64,000 nt of DNA from Nocardia nova NBRC 15556 (GCF_001613005.1 NZ_BDBN01000037.1:25412-89411), one strand, 5' to 3'. Counted from the stretch's first letter, positions 34,064-42,973 are shown. The notes: generated from the letters alone by a model not told the origin. Translations and numbers: made by a program.

Positions 34064-34501
34064 TCAGTCCTTCTTCAGCTCCTCGGCGAGCATCACGAGG
34101 ATGCCGCTCGGGCCGCGGAGGTAGGTGAGCTTGTAGATGTCCTGATAGGTCGCGACGCCGCGAAGCGGATGGCAGCCGTGCTTCGCGGCGATCTCGAGGG
34201 CTGCGTCGATATCGTCGACCGAGAAGGCGACCCGGTGCATGCCGATCTCGTTGGGGCGGGTGGGTTCCGTCTCGATCGCATCCGGGTGGATGTACTCGAA
34301 GAGCTCGAGGCGACCGTGACCGTCCGGGGTCTGGAGCATGGCGATCTTGACGTGATTGCCGTCGAGACCGACGGCGGTGTCGGTCCATTCACCACTGACC
34401 GTGTCCCGGCCGAGAACCGTGAGACCGAGGTCGGTGAAGAAGGCGATCGTTGCTTCGAGGTCGCGAACGGCGATGCCGACGTTCTCGAGTTTGATGGGCA
34501 T
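34064..34501 (-). CDS. VOC-family (glyoxalase/dioxygenase fold) protein
   Basis: The 145-residue protein has two beta-alpha-beta-beta-beta modules: KLENVGIAVRDLEATIAFF and MHRVAFSVDDIDAALEIAAKHG, with acidic residues LELFEY and a late YLRGPSGILVMLAEE. It resembles methylmalonyl-CoA epimerase/glyoxalase-type VOC proteins, which use a divalent metal. The substrate is not assignable. It lies 45 bases downstream of the universal stress protein gene. Confidence 0.85.
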   Translation of the reverse strand: MPIKLENVGIAVRDLEATIAFFTDLGLTVLGRDTVSGEWTDTAVGLDGNHVKIAMLQTPDGHGRLELFEYIHPDAIETEPTRPNEIGMHRVAFSVDDIDAALEIAAKHGCHPLRGVATYQDIYKLTYLRGPSGILVMLAEELKKD

Positions 34502-34546
34502 GCGGTGGATGCTACCGAGCAGGGCTGACCAATTTCGGTAGACGAA

Positions 34547-35524
34547 TCACCGGCCGCGGCCCTCGTCGTCGCGGAACGAGCCGGCACTCATGCGACTGCC
34601 CTTCGCCCCGGCGGTTACGTGTTCGGTGACCGCCGCGTCGGCCTCGCCGCCCCGGACGACGATCGTCGGACAGTGCGCGAGATGCAGCAGCGCGGTACTG
34701 GTCGAACCCAGAACCAGACCGGGAAACCCGCCGCGCCCGTGGGTACCGACCACCAGCAGTTGCGCGTCCTCGCAGTGGGCGAGCAGCGCCCGAACGGGGC
34801 TGTCGCACATCACGACTCGCTCGACCGATACCTCCGGGAACCGTTCCGCCCAGCCGGCCAGTCTCTCGGCCAGCACCACCCGCTCGGTCTCGCGAATCGC
34901 CTCCCAGCCGACCACGGGCAGGTCGTAGCCGCTCCGATCGCTCCACGCGTGTACCGCGACCAACCCGGCCCCGCGCCGGGACGCCTCGGCGAAGGCGAGT
35001 TCGACGGCCGGGACGCTGTTCGCGGTGCCGTCCACTCCGACCACGACCGGTTTCCGCGCCCATCCGGCGTCGGCGGCCGGATCGCCGTGCACGACCGCGA
35101 CCGGGCAGTGCGCGTGCCGGCTGAGCGCGGTGCTGACCGAGCCGAGCACCATCCGCCCGATCGCCCCGCGGCCATGGCTGCCGACCACCACCATCCGCGC
35201 CCGCGCCGAATGTTCGAGCAGGGTGGGGATGATCATGTCGAAACTGAGTTCGGTGCTGATCGCCGGCGTCGCATCGGGTGTGGCATGGCGCGCCACCGCA
35301 GCCGCTTCGGCCAGTACCCGTTCCCCGTCCGCGCGCAGCCACTGCTGTTCCGCGGCGGCCAGCGCAGCGGTCAGGCCCGGATTCGGCGCTACGCCGTAGG
35401 ACGTGACGATGTGCAGCGCGCAGTGCTGCAACGCGGCCTCGACGGCGGCCCACACCACGGCTTGCAATGCGATCTCCGAGCCGTCGGCGCCGACCACGAT
35501 CGCCGGTGTATCCGGTCCGCTCAT
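34547..35524 (-). CDS. Universal stress protein, tandem Usp domains
   Basis: The 325-residue protein has two Usp domains: AIVVGADGSEIALQAVVWA with VVVGSHGRGAIGRMVLGSVS, and PVVVGVDGTANSVPAVELA with LVVGTHGRGGFPGLVLGSTS. Both G-x2-G-x9-G(S/T) ATP-binding motifs are intact. Such double Usps are induced in hypoxia and dormancy in actinobacteria. The gene follows a two-domain hibernation factor and a thioredoxin on the same strand, forming a stress cluster. Confidence 0.94.
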   Translation of the reverse strand: MSGPDTPAIVVGADGSEIALQAVVWAAVEAALQHCALHIVTSYGVAPNPGLTAALAAAEQQWLRADGERVLAEAAAVARHATPDATPAISTELSFDMIIPTLLEHSARARMVVVGSHGRGAIGRMVLGSVSTALSRHAHCPVAVVHGDPAADAGWARKPVVVGVDGTANSVPAVELAFAEASRRGAGLVAVHAWSDRSGYDLPVVGWEAIRETERVVLAERLAGWAERFPEVSVERVVMCDSPVRALLAHCEDAQLLVVGTHGRGGFPGLVLGSTSTALLHLAHCPTIVVRGGEADAAVTEHVTAGAKGSRMSAGSFRDDEGRGR

Positions 35525-35554
35525 AGGTATCTCCTCTTCCCGTGTGCGCCGGGC

Positions 35555-36442
35555 CTATTCGGTGCGGTCCGCGGCGTCGGTGCGGTCTGCGGCGTCGGAA
35601 GGCGTGATCAGGCCGTAGTGCCCGTCGTAGCGGTGATAGAGCACGCAGCCGCGATCGAGATCCCGGTCCCGGAAGAAGACGAACGGCCATCCGGTCAGTT
35701 CCAGCCGGGTGATCGCCTCGGGCACGCTCAGCCGGGGCGCCTGCCGGCTGCTGACGGACAATGCCGGCAGGCCGCGGGTCACCGCGTCGGGACGCGGATC
35801 CACCTGCGCCAGACGGTAACCCGTGGCGCCGTCGCGATAGAGGACGCTGTCGACGCGGCTGCCGTATTCGGTGAACAGCTGGAACTCGTAGTCCATGAGT
35901 TCCATGTCGAAGGCCGCCTCGTCGACGGTCTCGTTCGTCAGTGCGTACGACTTGTGCCGCACGACTCGACGCTCCTCGGCCGGACGCGGGTGGTACGGCA
36001 ATCCGTTTCGCGGAGCAGCGCCGTGCCGCCATTCGTGGACCGCTCCGGCTCCCCGTCCCCCTCGTACGGCTTCCCAGTGCCGCGAGATGCGGGCGAGGCG
36101 TGACTCGAGCCGCGCCCGGAGCAGGTCCACGGCTTCCCGCGTGCTCGTGCCGGTGACCTGCACCCGCACCGGGCGACCGGCGAGATTCACATTGGCCTGG
36201 GCGACAACCGATCCGCCGAGGGCGGGATCACCGTGACCGGTGAGCCGCACTCGCGCGGACAGGACGGGCTCCGGCGCGTGGGCCAGCGCACGCCCGATCT
36301 TCTCCCGCGCGTAGTCCGCTCCCGCATCCGACACATAGCGGCCGGCGGAGACCTGGAGGATCGGCTCCGCCGGCGAAACGGTGTTCTGCATGAGGAGGAC
36401 AGTCGCATCCGCGCGGCCCGGTGCGAGAGGGCACAAAGTCAC
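35555..36442 (-). CDS. Ribosome hibernation factor with two C-terminal domains (Rv0079/DATIN-like)
   Basis: With the GTG at 36442 (AGGGG upstream) the protein has 295 residues; an ATG at 36391 lacks a Shine-Dalgarno. An N-terminal HPF/RaiA domain (LSARVRLTGHGDP, VRVQVTG) is followed by two S30AE-type dimerisation domains: VVRHKSYALTNETVDEAAF and LSVPEAITRLELTGWPFVFF. The double C-terminal domain is as in M. tuberculosis Rv0079. It should bind 70S ribosomes and hold them inactive in stress. The C-terminus carries an ADRTDAADRTE repeat. Confidence 0.85.
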   Translation of the reverse strand: MTLCPLAPGRADATVLLMQNTVSPAEPILQVSAGRYVSDAGADYAREKIGRALAHAPEPVLSARVRLTGHGDPALGGSVVAQANVNLAGRPVRVQVTGTSTREAVDLLRARLESRLARISRHWEAVRGGRGAGAVHEWRHGAAPRNGLPYHPRPAEERRVVRHKSYALTNETVDEAAFDMELMDYEFQLFTEYGSRVDSVLYRDGATGYRLAQVDPRPDAVTRGLPALSVSSRQAPRLSVPEAITRLELTGWPFVFFRDRDLDRGCVLYHRYDGHYGLITPSDAADRTDAADRTE

Positions 36443-36530
36443 CGTGCCCCTGCCGTTCGACCGCTTCTCGGCGGCCGAACAACCGGCGAAGCCGCGGTGG
36501 TTCCGAGGGGCGATCCGGCAGCGACCCGGC

Positions 36531-36899
36531 TCACACTCGCGCCGCTTGCGCGGCCATCTCTCGGCGCACGTCGTCCATGTTCAACTCGCGTGCCCGTGAA
36601 ATGAGTTGCTCCAGTGCGTCTTCGGGGACGACGCCCGGCTGCGCGTACAGCACGACACCGTCGCGGACGATCATCAGCGTCGGAATGGAGCTGATCCGGA
36701 ACGCGCCCGCCAACTCCTCTTCCGCCTCGGTGTCGACCTTTCCGAACACGACGTCCGGATGCTTCGCGGCGACGCGCTCGAAGATCGGCGCGAACATCCG
36801 GCACGGACCGCACCAGGATGCCCAGAAGTCCAGAACCACCAGGTCCGAGCCCGCGACGACCTGGTCGAAGTTCGCCTTGGTCACTGTCGTAGTTGCCAT
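36531..36899 (-). CDS. Thioredoxin
   Basis: The 122-residue protein has the active site WCGPC near residue 30, FWASWCGPCRMFAPIF, and the cis-Pro loop ISSIPTLMIV. It extends about 12 residues beyond the usual fold (NMDDVRREMAAQ). It reduces disulfides in the cytoplasm. A perfect CsoR-type palindrome lies 24 bases upstream, and the hibernation and Usp genes follow on the same strand. Confidence 0.94.
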   Translation of the reverse strand: MATTTVTKANFDQVVAGSDLVVLDFWASWCGPCRMFAPIFERVAAKHPDVVFGKVDTEAEEELAGAFRISSIPTLMIVRDGVVLYAQPGVVPEDALEQLISRARELNMDDVRREMAAQAARV

Positions 36900-36922
36900 G
36901 TCTCTCTCTTCTCTCTTGGGTC

Positions 36923-36942
36923 ATATACCCCGGGGGGTATAT
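36923..36942. promoter_or_regulatory. CsoR/CstR-type operator upstream of thioredoxin
   Basis: ATATACCCC-GG-GGGGTATAT is a perfect 9-2-9 palindrome. Its C-tract/G-tract core flanked by AT is the pattern bound by CsoR-family (DUF156) repressors that sense copper or persulfide. No CsoR gene is in the window. The 305-base gap 36900-37204 holds this site, the car promoter region and no gene. Confidence 0.6.
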
Positions 36943-37116
36943 ATGGAAGCGTGTGGGTGGCGCACTTATTCCACGCGGAGTCTCGCCCCGGCGCCGGAAC
37001 GGAAACGTCTTCACACCGGAATCGAACGACGCCCAGGGGGGTGCGGCCATCATGTGAGTAGGCATTTCCGCCGCTGCCTACCGAATCGTTGGCGCAAAGG
37101 CTTGACGAACGGGTAG

Positions 37117-37129
37117 TTAGCGGAGCTAA
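37117..37129. promoter_or_regulatory. Inverted repeat in the car promoter region
   Basis: TTAGC-GGA-GCTAA is a perfect short dyad, followed by GTTAAC. A TTGACG hexamer stands at 37102. The dyad lies 75 bases before the car ATG and would overlap a promoter using that hexamer. A regulator is not identifiable. Confidence 0.35.
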
Positions 37130-37204
37130 GTTAACCGTGATGCGCGCTACAGTGGCGCGTGGGGACGACTCGTCCGCCGGTAGACGACCCAGGGAGACCT
37201 ACCC

Positions 37205-40200
37205 ATGCCCGATGACGTGCAGAAGGCCGAGCGTAAACGGCGCCTCGCGGCGGCGATGGCCGACGACGAGGTGCGTGCGGCATGGCCGGATGCGGACGTC
37301 AGCGCCGCACTCGCACGCCCGGGCCTGCGCCTGGCCGAACTGGTCGACACGGTCATGACCGCGTACGCCGACCGTCCGGCCGTCGGGCAGCGGGCCGGTG
37401 AGATCGTCGTCGACGCCGAGGGGCGCCGGGTGCGGCGGCTGCTGCCGCGCTTCGAAACCCTGAGCTATCGGCAGCTGTGGTCACGCGCCGGCGCGCTGGC
37501 GAGTGCGTGGCAGGCCGCGGGGGTGCGCGCCGGTGATTTCGTGTGCACCGTCGGATTCGTCAGCAGCGATTACGTCACCGTCGACCTCGCGGGCGTGCGG
37601 CTCGGTACCGTGGCGGTGCCGCTCCAGGCCACCGCCGCTGTCGCGCAATGGAATTCGATCATCGCCGAAACCGAGGCGCGGGTACTGGCCTGCAGCGCCG
37701 AACTGCTCGACGCCGCTGTCGAGGCCGCGCTGGCGAGTGCGACGATCGGGCAACTGGTCGTCTTCGACAGCACCGGCGACGACGACGAACGCGCGGCCGT
37801 CGCGGCGGCTCGCGCCCGGCTGGCCGAATCGGGTCGCGAGATCGCGTTCGACTCGCTGCACGATCTCGTCGAGCACGGTTTCGCCCTCCCGGCCGTGCCG
37901 CTCGCGAGCGCGCCCGGCGACGATCCGTTGTCGCTGCTCATCTACACCTCCGGCAGCACCGGAACGCCCAAGGGCGCCATGTACACCGACCGCTTGGCCG
38001 CCGCGATGTGGTTGTACACCGCCAAGGCGCCGGTGCCCGCGATCACCCTCAACTATCTGCCGCTCAGCCATGTGGCCGGGCGTCTGCAACTGGGCGGCAC
38101 GCTCGCTCGCGGCGGGACCGCCTACTTCACCGCGCGCAGCGATATGTCGACGCTGTTCGAGGATCTGGAGCTGACCCGGCCCACCGAACTGGTCTTCGTT
38201 CCGCGCGTCTGCGAGATGCTGCTGCAACACCACCAGGGTGAGGTCGAGGCCCGGATCGCGGCCGGTGGTGAGCGCGGCGTCATCGAGGACGAGGTGAAAG
38301 CCGAACTACGCGAACGACTTCTGGGCGGCCGCTTCCTCGGCGCGATGTGCGCCAGTGCGCCGCTGGCGCCGGAGATGCGCGCCTTCATGGAATCCGTGCT
38401 GACCATCGGCCTGCACGACGGATACGGCTCCACCGAGGCCGGCGGCAGCGTCATCGTCGACAACAAGGTCCGGCGCCCGCCGGTGCTGGATTACAAGCTC
38501 GCCGACGTCCCCGAACTCGGCTACTTCGGCACCGACCAGCCCCATCCGCGCGGTGAACTGTTGCTCAAGACCACCACCATGTTCCCGGGATACTTCAAAC
38601 GCCCCGAGATCACCGCGGAGATGTTCGACGAGGACGGCTTCTACCGCACCGGCGACGTGGTCGCCGAACTCGGCCCCGACCATCTGGTCTACGTCGATCG
38701 CCGCAACAACGTGCTCAAGCTGTCACAGGGCGAGTTCGTCACCGTGGCGAAGCTGGAGTCGGTGTTCTCCACCAGCGCGCTGATCCGTCAGATCTTCGTC
38801 TACGGCAGCAGCGAACGCGCCTACCTGCTCGCGGTGATCGTGCCGACCGACGAGGCGCAGGCGCTCCCGGATCTTCGTGCGGCACTGGCCGAATCACTGC
38901 AGGAGCTGGCGAAGGAGGCCGGGCTCAACAGCTACGAGATTCCGCGCGACTTCCTGCTCGAGACCGAACCGTTCACTCAGGACAACGGTTTGCTGTCGGG
39001 GATCGGAAAGTTGTTGCGGCCCAAACTGAAGGAGCGCTACGGCGAGCGTCTGGAGCGGCTCTACGCCGAACTGTCCCAGGAACAGGCCGACGAACTGGCC
39101 GCACTGCGCCACGGTGCGGCCGATCGCCCCGTGCTGGAGACGGTGGGCCGCGCCGCGCGGGCCCTGCTGGGCTGCGCGAGTGGCGATATCCGGCCGGAGG
39201 CGCATTTCACCGACCTCGGCGGCGATTCGCTCTCGGCGCTGACACTGTCGAATCTGCTGAGCGAACTGTTCGGCGTGGAGGTGCCGGTGGGCACCATCGT
39301 CCATCCGGCGAATACGTTGCGGCGCTTGGCCGAACACATCGACACCGAACGACGCGGCGGCGGCCGCCGCCCCACCCTGGTCGCCGTGCACGGGCGCGGC
39401 CCGCGGGTGCGAGCCGCGGATCTGACCCTCGACGCGTTCATCGACCACGAAACCCTCACCGCCGCAAAGTCTCTGCCGCCCGCATCGGACCCGCCGCGCA
39501 CGGTTCTGCTGACCGGGGCAAACGGTTACCTCGGCCGGTTCCTGTGCCTGGAATGGCTGCACCGGCTCGACGCCTGCGACGGCACCCTGATCTGTGTGAT
39601 CCGCGGCGGTGACGCCGACGCCGCGCGAGCGCGCCTGGACGAGGCGTTCGACAGCGGGGATCCGGTTCTGCTGCAACGGTATCGGGAGCTCGCCGACCGC
39701 CGGCTGACCGTCGTGCCGGGCGATATCGGCGAACCGAATTTCGGGCTGAGCGAGGACCGGTGGCGCGAACTCGCCGAAACGGTCGACCTGGTGGTGCACC
39801 CGGCGGCGCTGGTCAATCACGTGCTGCCCTACGACCAGCTGTTCGGGCCGAACGTGGTGGGAACCGCCGAGGTCGTCCGCTTGGCGATCACGGCGCGCCG
39901 CAAGCCGGTGACCTATCTGTCCACGGTCGCGGTGGCCTCCCAGGTCGACCCCGCGCGCTTCACCGAGGACGGCGATATCCGCGAGATCAGCCCGGAACGG
40001 GTCATCGACGGCGGCTACGCCAACGGGTACGGCAACAGTAAATGGGCCGGTGAGGTGTTGCTGCGCGAGGCGCACGACCTGTGCGGACTTCCGGTCGCGG
40101 TCTTCCGGTCCGACATGATCCTCGCGCACAGCGAATTCGCCGGGCAGTTCAATCTGCCCGACTTGTTCACCCGGTTGCTGCTCAGCGTGCTCGCCACCGG

Positions 40201-40687
40201 CCTCGCACCGGAATCGTTCTACCGCCCGGCCGCCGACGGCGGTCGCGCCCGCGCCCACTACGACGGCCTTCCCGCGGACTTCACCGCCGCCGCCATCACC
40301 GCGCTCGGCCCCGGCGCCGACAGCGGATTCGACACCTTCGACGTGCTCAACCCGCACGACGACGGCATCGGCCTGGACACCTTCGTCGACTGGCTCGTCG
40401 CCGACGGTCACCGCATCACTCGCATCGCCGACTACGCCGACTGGCTGGCGCGTTTCGAGACCGCGCTGCGTGCCCTGCCCGAGCGGCAGCGGCGGCATTC
40501 GGTTCTGCCGCTGCTGCATGGTTTCCGTCGTCCGGCTCCGGCAGTTCCGGGATCGGCGCTGCCGGCCGAGCGGTTCCGGGCCGCCGTGCGGGCGGCGGGA
40601 ACCGGCCCGGACGGCGACATTCCGCATCTGAGCCGGGAATTGATCGGGAAATACGTCCGGGATCTGACCGCTGCGGGTCTGCTGTGA
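37205..40687 (+). CDS. car: Carboxylic acid reductase, full length
   Basis: The 1160-residue protein has three domains: an adenylation domain (IYTSGSTGTPKGAMYT near residue 250, HDGYGSTEAGG, YVDRRNNVLKLSQGEF), a phosphopantetheine carrier with LGGDSLSAL near 675, and a terminal reductase with TGANGYLGRFL near 770 and YGNSKWAGEVLL near 943. From memory it is close to the Nocardia iowensis CAR throughout. It reduces aromatic or fatty acids to aldehydes with ATP and NADPH. It needs a phosphopantetheinyl transferase, which is not in the window. AGGGAG precedes the ATG. Confidence 0.96.
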   Translation: MPDDVQKAERKRRLAAAMADDEVRAAWPDADVSAALARPGLRLAELVDTVMTAYADRPAVGQRAGEIVVDAEGRRVRRLLPRFETLSYRQLWSRAGALASAWQAAGVRAGDFVCTVGFVSSDYVTVDLAGVRLGTVAVPLQATAAVAQWNSIIAETEARVLACSAELLDAAVEAALASATIGQLVVFDSTGDDDERAAVAAARARLAESGREIAFDSLHDLVEHGFALPAVPLASAPGDDPLSLLIYTSGSTGTPKGAMYTDRLAAAMWLYTAKAPVPAITLNYLPLSHVAGRLQLGGTLARGGTAYFTARSDMSTLFEDLELTRPTELVFVPRVCEMLLQHHQGEVEARIAAGGERGVIEDEVKAELRERLLGGRFLGAMCASAPLAPEMRAFMESVLTIGLHDGYGSTEAGGSVIVDNKVRRPPVLDYKLADVPELGYFGTDQPHPRGELLLKTTTMFPGYFKRPEITAEMFDEDGFYRTGDVVAELGPDHLVYVDRRNNVLKLSQGEFVTVAKLESVFSTSALIRQIFVYGSSERAYLLAVIVPTDEAQALPDLRAALAESLQELAKEAGLNSYEIPRDFLLETEPFTQDNGLLSGIGKLLRPKLKERYGERLERLYAELSQEQADELAALRHGAADRPVLETVGRAARALLGCASGDIRPEAHFTDLGGDSLSALTLSNLLSELFGVEVPVGTIVHPANTLRRLAEHIDTERRGGGRRPTLVAVHGRGPRVRAADLTLDAFIDHETLTAAKSLPPASDPPRTVLLTGANGYLGRFLCLEWLHRLDACDGTLICVIRGGDADAARARLDEAFDSGDPVLLQRYRELADRRLTVVPGDIGEPNFGLSEDRWRELAETVDLVVHPAALVNHVLPYDQLFGPNVVGTAEVVRLAITARRKPVTYLSTVAVASQVDPARFTEDGDIREISPERVIDGGYANGYGNSKWAGEVLLREAHDLCGLPVAVFRSDMILAHSEFAGQFNLPDLFTRLLLSVLATGLAPESFYRPAADGGRARAHYDGLPADFTAAAITALGPGADSGFDTFDVLNPHDDGIGLDTFVDWLVADGHRITRIADYADWLARFETALRALPERQRRHSVLPLLHGFRRPAPAVPGSALPAERFRAAVRAAGTGPDGDIPHLSRELIGKYVRDLTAAGLL

Positions 40688-40820
40688 AGATTGCCGAAAC
40701 CGGACACAGCCGGGGCCTGCCGGGCGTACCGTTTTGCCCCACAGCGTTGGTCGGCGAAGGCGCCGAGGGTGATCGCATCGCCCCGGGCGCTCGCCGAGTG
40801 CGACAAGGAGGTCGATTCCG

Positions 40821-41015
40821 GTGCACCGACTCGAGAAGTCCGCTCTGTGGCGCTGTGTGCTGAACGGATTGTCCGCGCTGGGTGCGGGTTTCGGCGCGAT
40901 GGTTCCGGTCTACCTGAACGAGTGCCAGGTCGACGACTACCGCGACGCCGAAGCGGCCGCGGCCGAATGGGACTGGTCGATCCCGTATCAGTGGTTCGAT
41001 CACGCCCACGGGTGA
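40821..41015 (+). CDS. Small hypothetical protein with a strong ribosome-binding site
   Basis: The 64-residue frame starts at a GTG preceded by AAGGAGGT, a near-perfect Shine-Dalgarno, which is why it is kept. It has a hydrophobic centre (VLNGLSALGAGFGAMVPVYL), possibly membrane-associated, then an acidic stretch (DDYRDAEAAAAEWDW) ending in DHAHG. It lies 133 bases after car. No family is recognised. Confidence 0.55.
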   Translation: MHRLEKSALWRCVLNGLSALGAGFGAMVPVYLNECQVDDYRDAEAAAAEWDWSIPYQWFDHAHG

Positions 41016-41169
41016 TCGTGCGGGCCCGGCGGCGGCCGATGTGGACCGATCGTGGCCGGGCTGCCGGCGCGCCGCGGCCGCTGGTCGGCTCGGCCGTCCG
41101 CGAACGGTAGCCGCTTCGCAGCGAGGGGTCGGAGCGTGGCCGTGGCGGTGCCGGCTCCGCGTCCGACGG

Positions 41170-41934
41170 TCAGGTAGCCGGATCGATGGCGTCGGCCAGG
41201 TAGTCGGTCCCGCCGACATAGACCGTATGGCCGGATTCGGTATCGGCCGTGGTGGTATCGGCGATCGCGGTCGCGAACTCGTCGATCGTGGGCAGCGCAC
41301 CGTGTTCGGTTCGCGCCGCCACCGCGTCCGGATCGCGGCGTTCGAGCAGGCGCACGATGATGGTGCCCTCGATCATGTCGCCCGACACGACCGTGAAACC
41401 GATTCCGAGCGAGTCGAATTCGCCGATCATGGCGCGCAGCGCGTCCTCGCCCGCCCGCTTGCTCCGCGCTATGGGCTCGTAGTCCGCCGGGGTGGGTTTG
41501 CGGCCGTGGAAATGCGCCTGGTGGCTGGTGACGAACACGATGCGCGCACCCGGGGCCATGAGCGGTAGCGCCAGCCGGACCAGCCGCACCTGGGCGTCAC
41601 GGTTGATCGCCATCGCGTAATCGGGCGCGGCGCCGTGTTCGAGCCCGCCCGAGGCGTTGAGGATCAGCACGTCAAGCCGCCCGAAGCGGGTGCGGATCTC
41701 CTCGATCATGGCCGCGGCGGCCCCGGGATCGGACAGGTCGGCGCCCACCGGCGTCGCCGATCCGCCGTCGGCGGCGATCGAATCGGCGAGAATGCTTGCC
41801 CGCCTGCGTTTCTCGCGATAGTTCAGGACGACGTGATCGCCGCGCCCCGCGAGAATCCGGGCGGTCTGCGCCCCGATGCCGCGGGAGGCGCCGGTGATCA
41901 ACACGATGCGTTGTGAATCCACCCGCACTCCCAC
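41170..41934 (-). CDS. Short-chain dehydrogenase/reductase
   Basis: From the GTG at 41934 (AAAGAGAAG upstream) the protein has 254 residues; GTG codons at 41928 and 41922 are alternatives. It has TGASRGIG, LNASGG in place of NNAG, FVTSHQAH (Ser) and a YEPIARSK segment where Lys is four residues further from Tyr than in YxxxK, so the catalytic geometry is unusual. It is divergent from an HxlR regulator with only 38 bases between starts. The substrate is unknown. Confidence 0.82.
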   Translation of the reverse strand: MGVRVDSQRIVLITGASRGIGAQTARILAGRGDHVVLNYREKRRRASILADSIAADGGSATPVGADLSDPGAAAAMIEEIRTRFGRLDVLILNASGGLEHGAAPDYAMAINRDAQVRLVRLALPLMAPGARIVFVTSHQAHFHGRKPTPADYEPIARSKRAGEDALRAMIGEFDSLGIGFTVVSGDMIEGTIIVRLLERRDPDAVAARTEHGALPTIDEFATAIADTTTADTESGHTVYVGGTDYLADAIDPAT

Positions 41935-41956
41935 TCGTTGCTTCTCTTTCAGAATC

Positions 41957-41967
41957 ACTATGGTAGT
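41957..41967. promoter_or_regulatory. Short dyad between SDR and HxlR starts
   Basis: ACTA-TGG-TAGT lies in the 38-base gap between divergent starts, immediately before the HxlR ATG. HxlR proteins bind such short dyads. It could repress both genes. Confidence 0.4.
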
Positions 41968-41972
41968 TCGAA

Positions 41973-42287
41973 ATGAGAAGTGCAAGAGAGCGCGAGGGCG
42001 CCCCGCGGGCGGCGATGGAACTGCTGGGGCAGCGCTGGATGCTGCGCGTCGTCTGGGAACTGACGCCGGGACCTCTCGGTTTCCTCGAGCTGCGCCGGCG
42101 CATGGACAACTGCTCCTCGAGCATGCTCTCGGTGCGCCTGCAGACCCTGCAAGGCGCCGGTGTGATCGTCAAACGCGCCGACAAGGCCTACGAGTTGACC
42201 ACGGCTGGAACCGAACTCGTGCGGGCGCTGCAACCGCTGTGGGCGTGGGCGGCGAGCAATCTCGACGCCGGCGCGGTGGGGGAATAG
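41973..42287 (+). CDS. HxlR-family winged-helix regulator
   Basis: The 104-residue protein has the HxlR pattern: AMELLGQRWMLRVVWEL, GPLGFLELRRRMDNCSSSMLS and LTTAGTELVRALQPLWAWA. Two cysteine-free faces and a single Cys (DNCSSS) near the recognition helix could make it redox- or electrophile-sensitive, as in some HxlR/YodB proteins. It is divergent from the SDR, which is its likely target. Confidence 0.9.
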   Translation: MRSAREREGAPRAAMELLGQRWMLRVVWELTPGPLGFLELRRRMDNCSSSMLSVRLQTLQGAGVIVKRADKAYELTTAGTELVRALQPLWAWAASNLDAGAVGE

Positions 42288-42435
42288 TCGCTGTCGTCGA
42301 CCGAGCGGGCGATAGGTGCCGAGGTTGCGCGTATGCGCCGGTGTCGCGTGCCCACGGCCGCGGAATCGATCCACTAGGTTTGGTAGACACGCCCACGGGC
42401 GGCGGGTGGAGTTCGACGAAGATCTGGGGACTGAC

Positions 42436-42897
42436 ATGAACGGTGACACGATTCGGCGCGGTAGCCGCCCGCTGTTCGGCGCGGCCGCGGCCGCCGCGTT
42501 GCTGATACTGACCGGCTGCGGCTCGTCCGACTCGGGGAACGCTCGCCCGGCCGACTCGGTCGCACCGAAGGCGACCACCGCCAGCACGGTCCCGGAAGTT
42601 ATCGACTGTTCCTTCAGTAAGCCGGCGGTCCGGCCGGAGAATATGATCCTCGCCTGCGCCGATCTGGGTGCTCAGGTCGAACAGATCGTGTGGCAGAGCT
42701 GGGGGCCGGATCAGGCACAGGGAGACGGTGTCGAGCGGGAGAACACCTGCGATCCCAACTGCGCCGCCGGCAAGTACGTCACCAAAAAGGTGCATCTGAC
42801 GCTGACCGACGTCGCGCGGCCGGGCAATGTCTTCACCAAGGTGACCACCGTGGATGCCGACGGTCACACCTTCACCTGGCCGAGAACTCCGCGCTGA
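42436..42897 (+). CDS. Putative lipoprotein
   Basis: From ATG 42436 the product has 153 residues. It starts with a positively charged n-region (GDTIRRGSRP), a hydrophobic stretch and the lipobox LTGC, so it should be lipidated and exported. The mature part has four further cysteines (VIDCSF, LACAD, ENTCDPNC), perhaps in two disulfides, and ends with FTWPRTPR. No family is recognised. There is no operon partner. Confidence 0.78.
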   Translation: MNGDTIRRGSRPLFGAAAAAALLILTGCGSSDSGNARPADSVAPKATTASTVPEVIDCSFSKPAVRPENMILACADLGAQVEQIVWQSWGPDQAQGDGVERENTCDPNCAAGKYVTKKVHLTLTDVARPGNVFTKVTTVDADGHTFTWPRTPR

Positions 42898-42953
42898 ACC
42901 GCTCCGGCGGCTAAAATTATGTGGTACTCAGGGTGTCGCTTACCGCCCGATAA

Positions 42954-42973
42954 TTGCTACGCTGCTGTAGCAA
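42954..42973. promoter_or_regulatory. Inverted repeat upstream of the second PF10118 operon
   Basis: TTGCTAC-GCTGCT-GTAGCAA is a perfect 7-base dyad with a 6-base spacer, ending 51 bases before the PF10118 start. It differs from the operators of the first module at 27432-27483, so the two modules are probably controlled separately. No regulator is adjacent. Confidence 0.55.

Noticed and set aside
33843..34388. 181-codon minus-strand frame overlapping the VOC gene
   Set aside because: Arg/His/Pro-rich shadow of the VOC gene and the repeat region; no ribosome-binding site.
36531..36899. DosR box upstream of the thioredoxin-hibernation-Usp cluster
   Set aside because: No sequence resembling the GGGACT..AGTCCC dyad was seen in the gap; the only strong dyad is the CsoR-type palindrome.
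38894..40627. 577-codon minus-strand frame opposite car
   Set aside because: Fully inside the carrier and reductase domains of car; low-complexity composition, no start signal.
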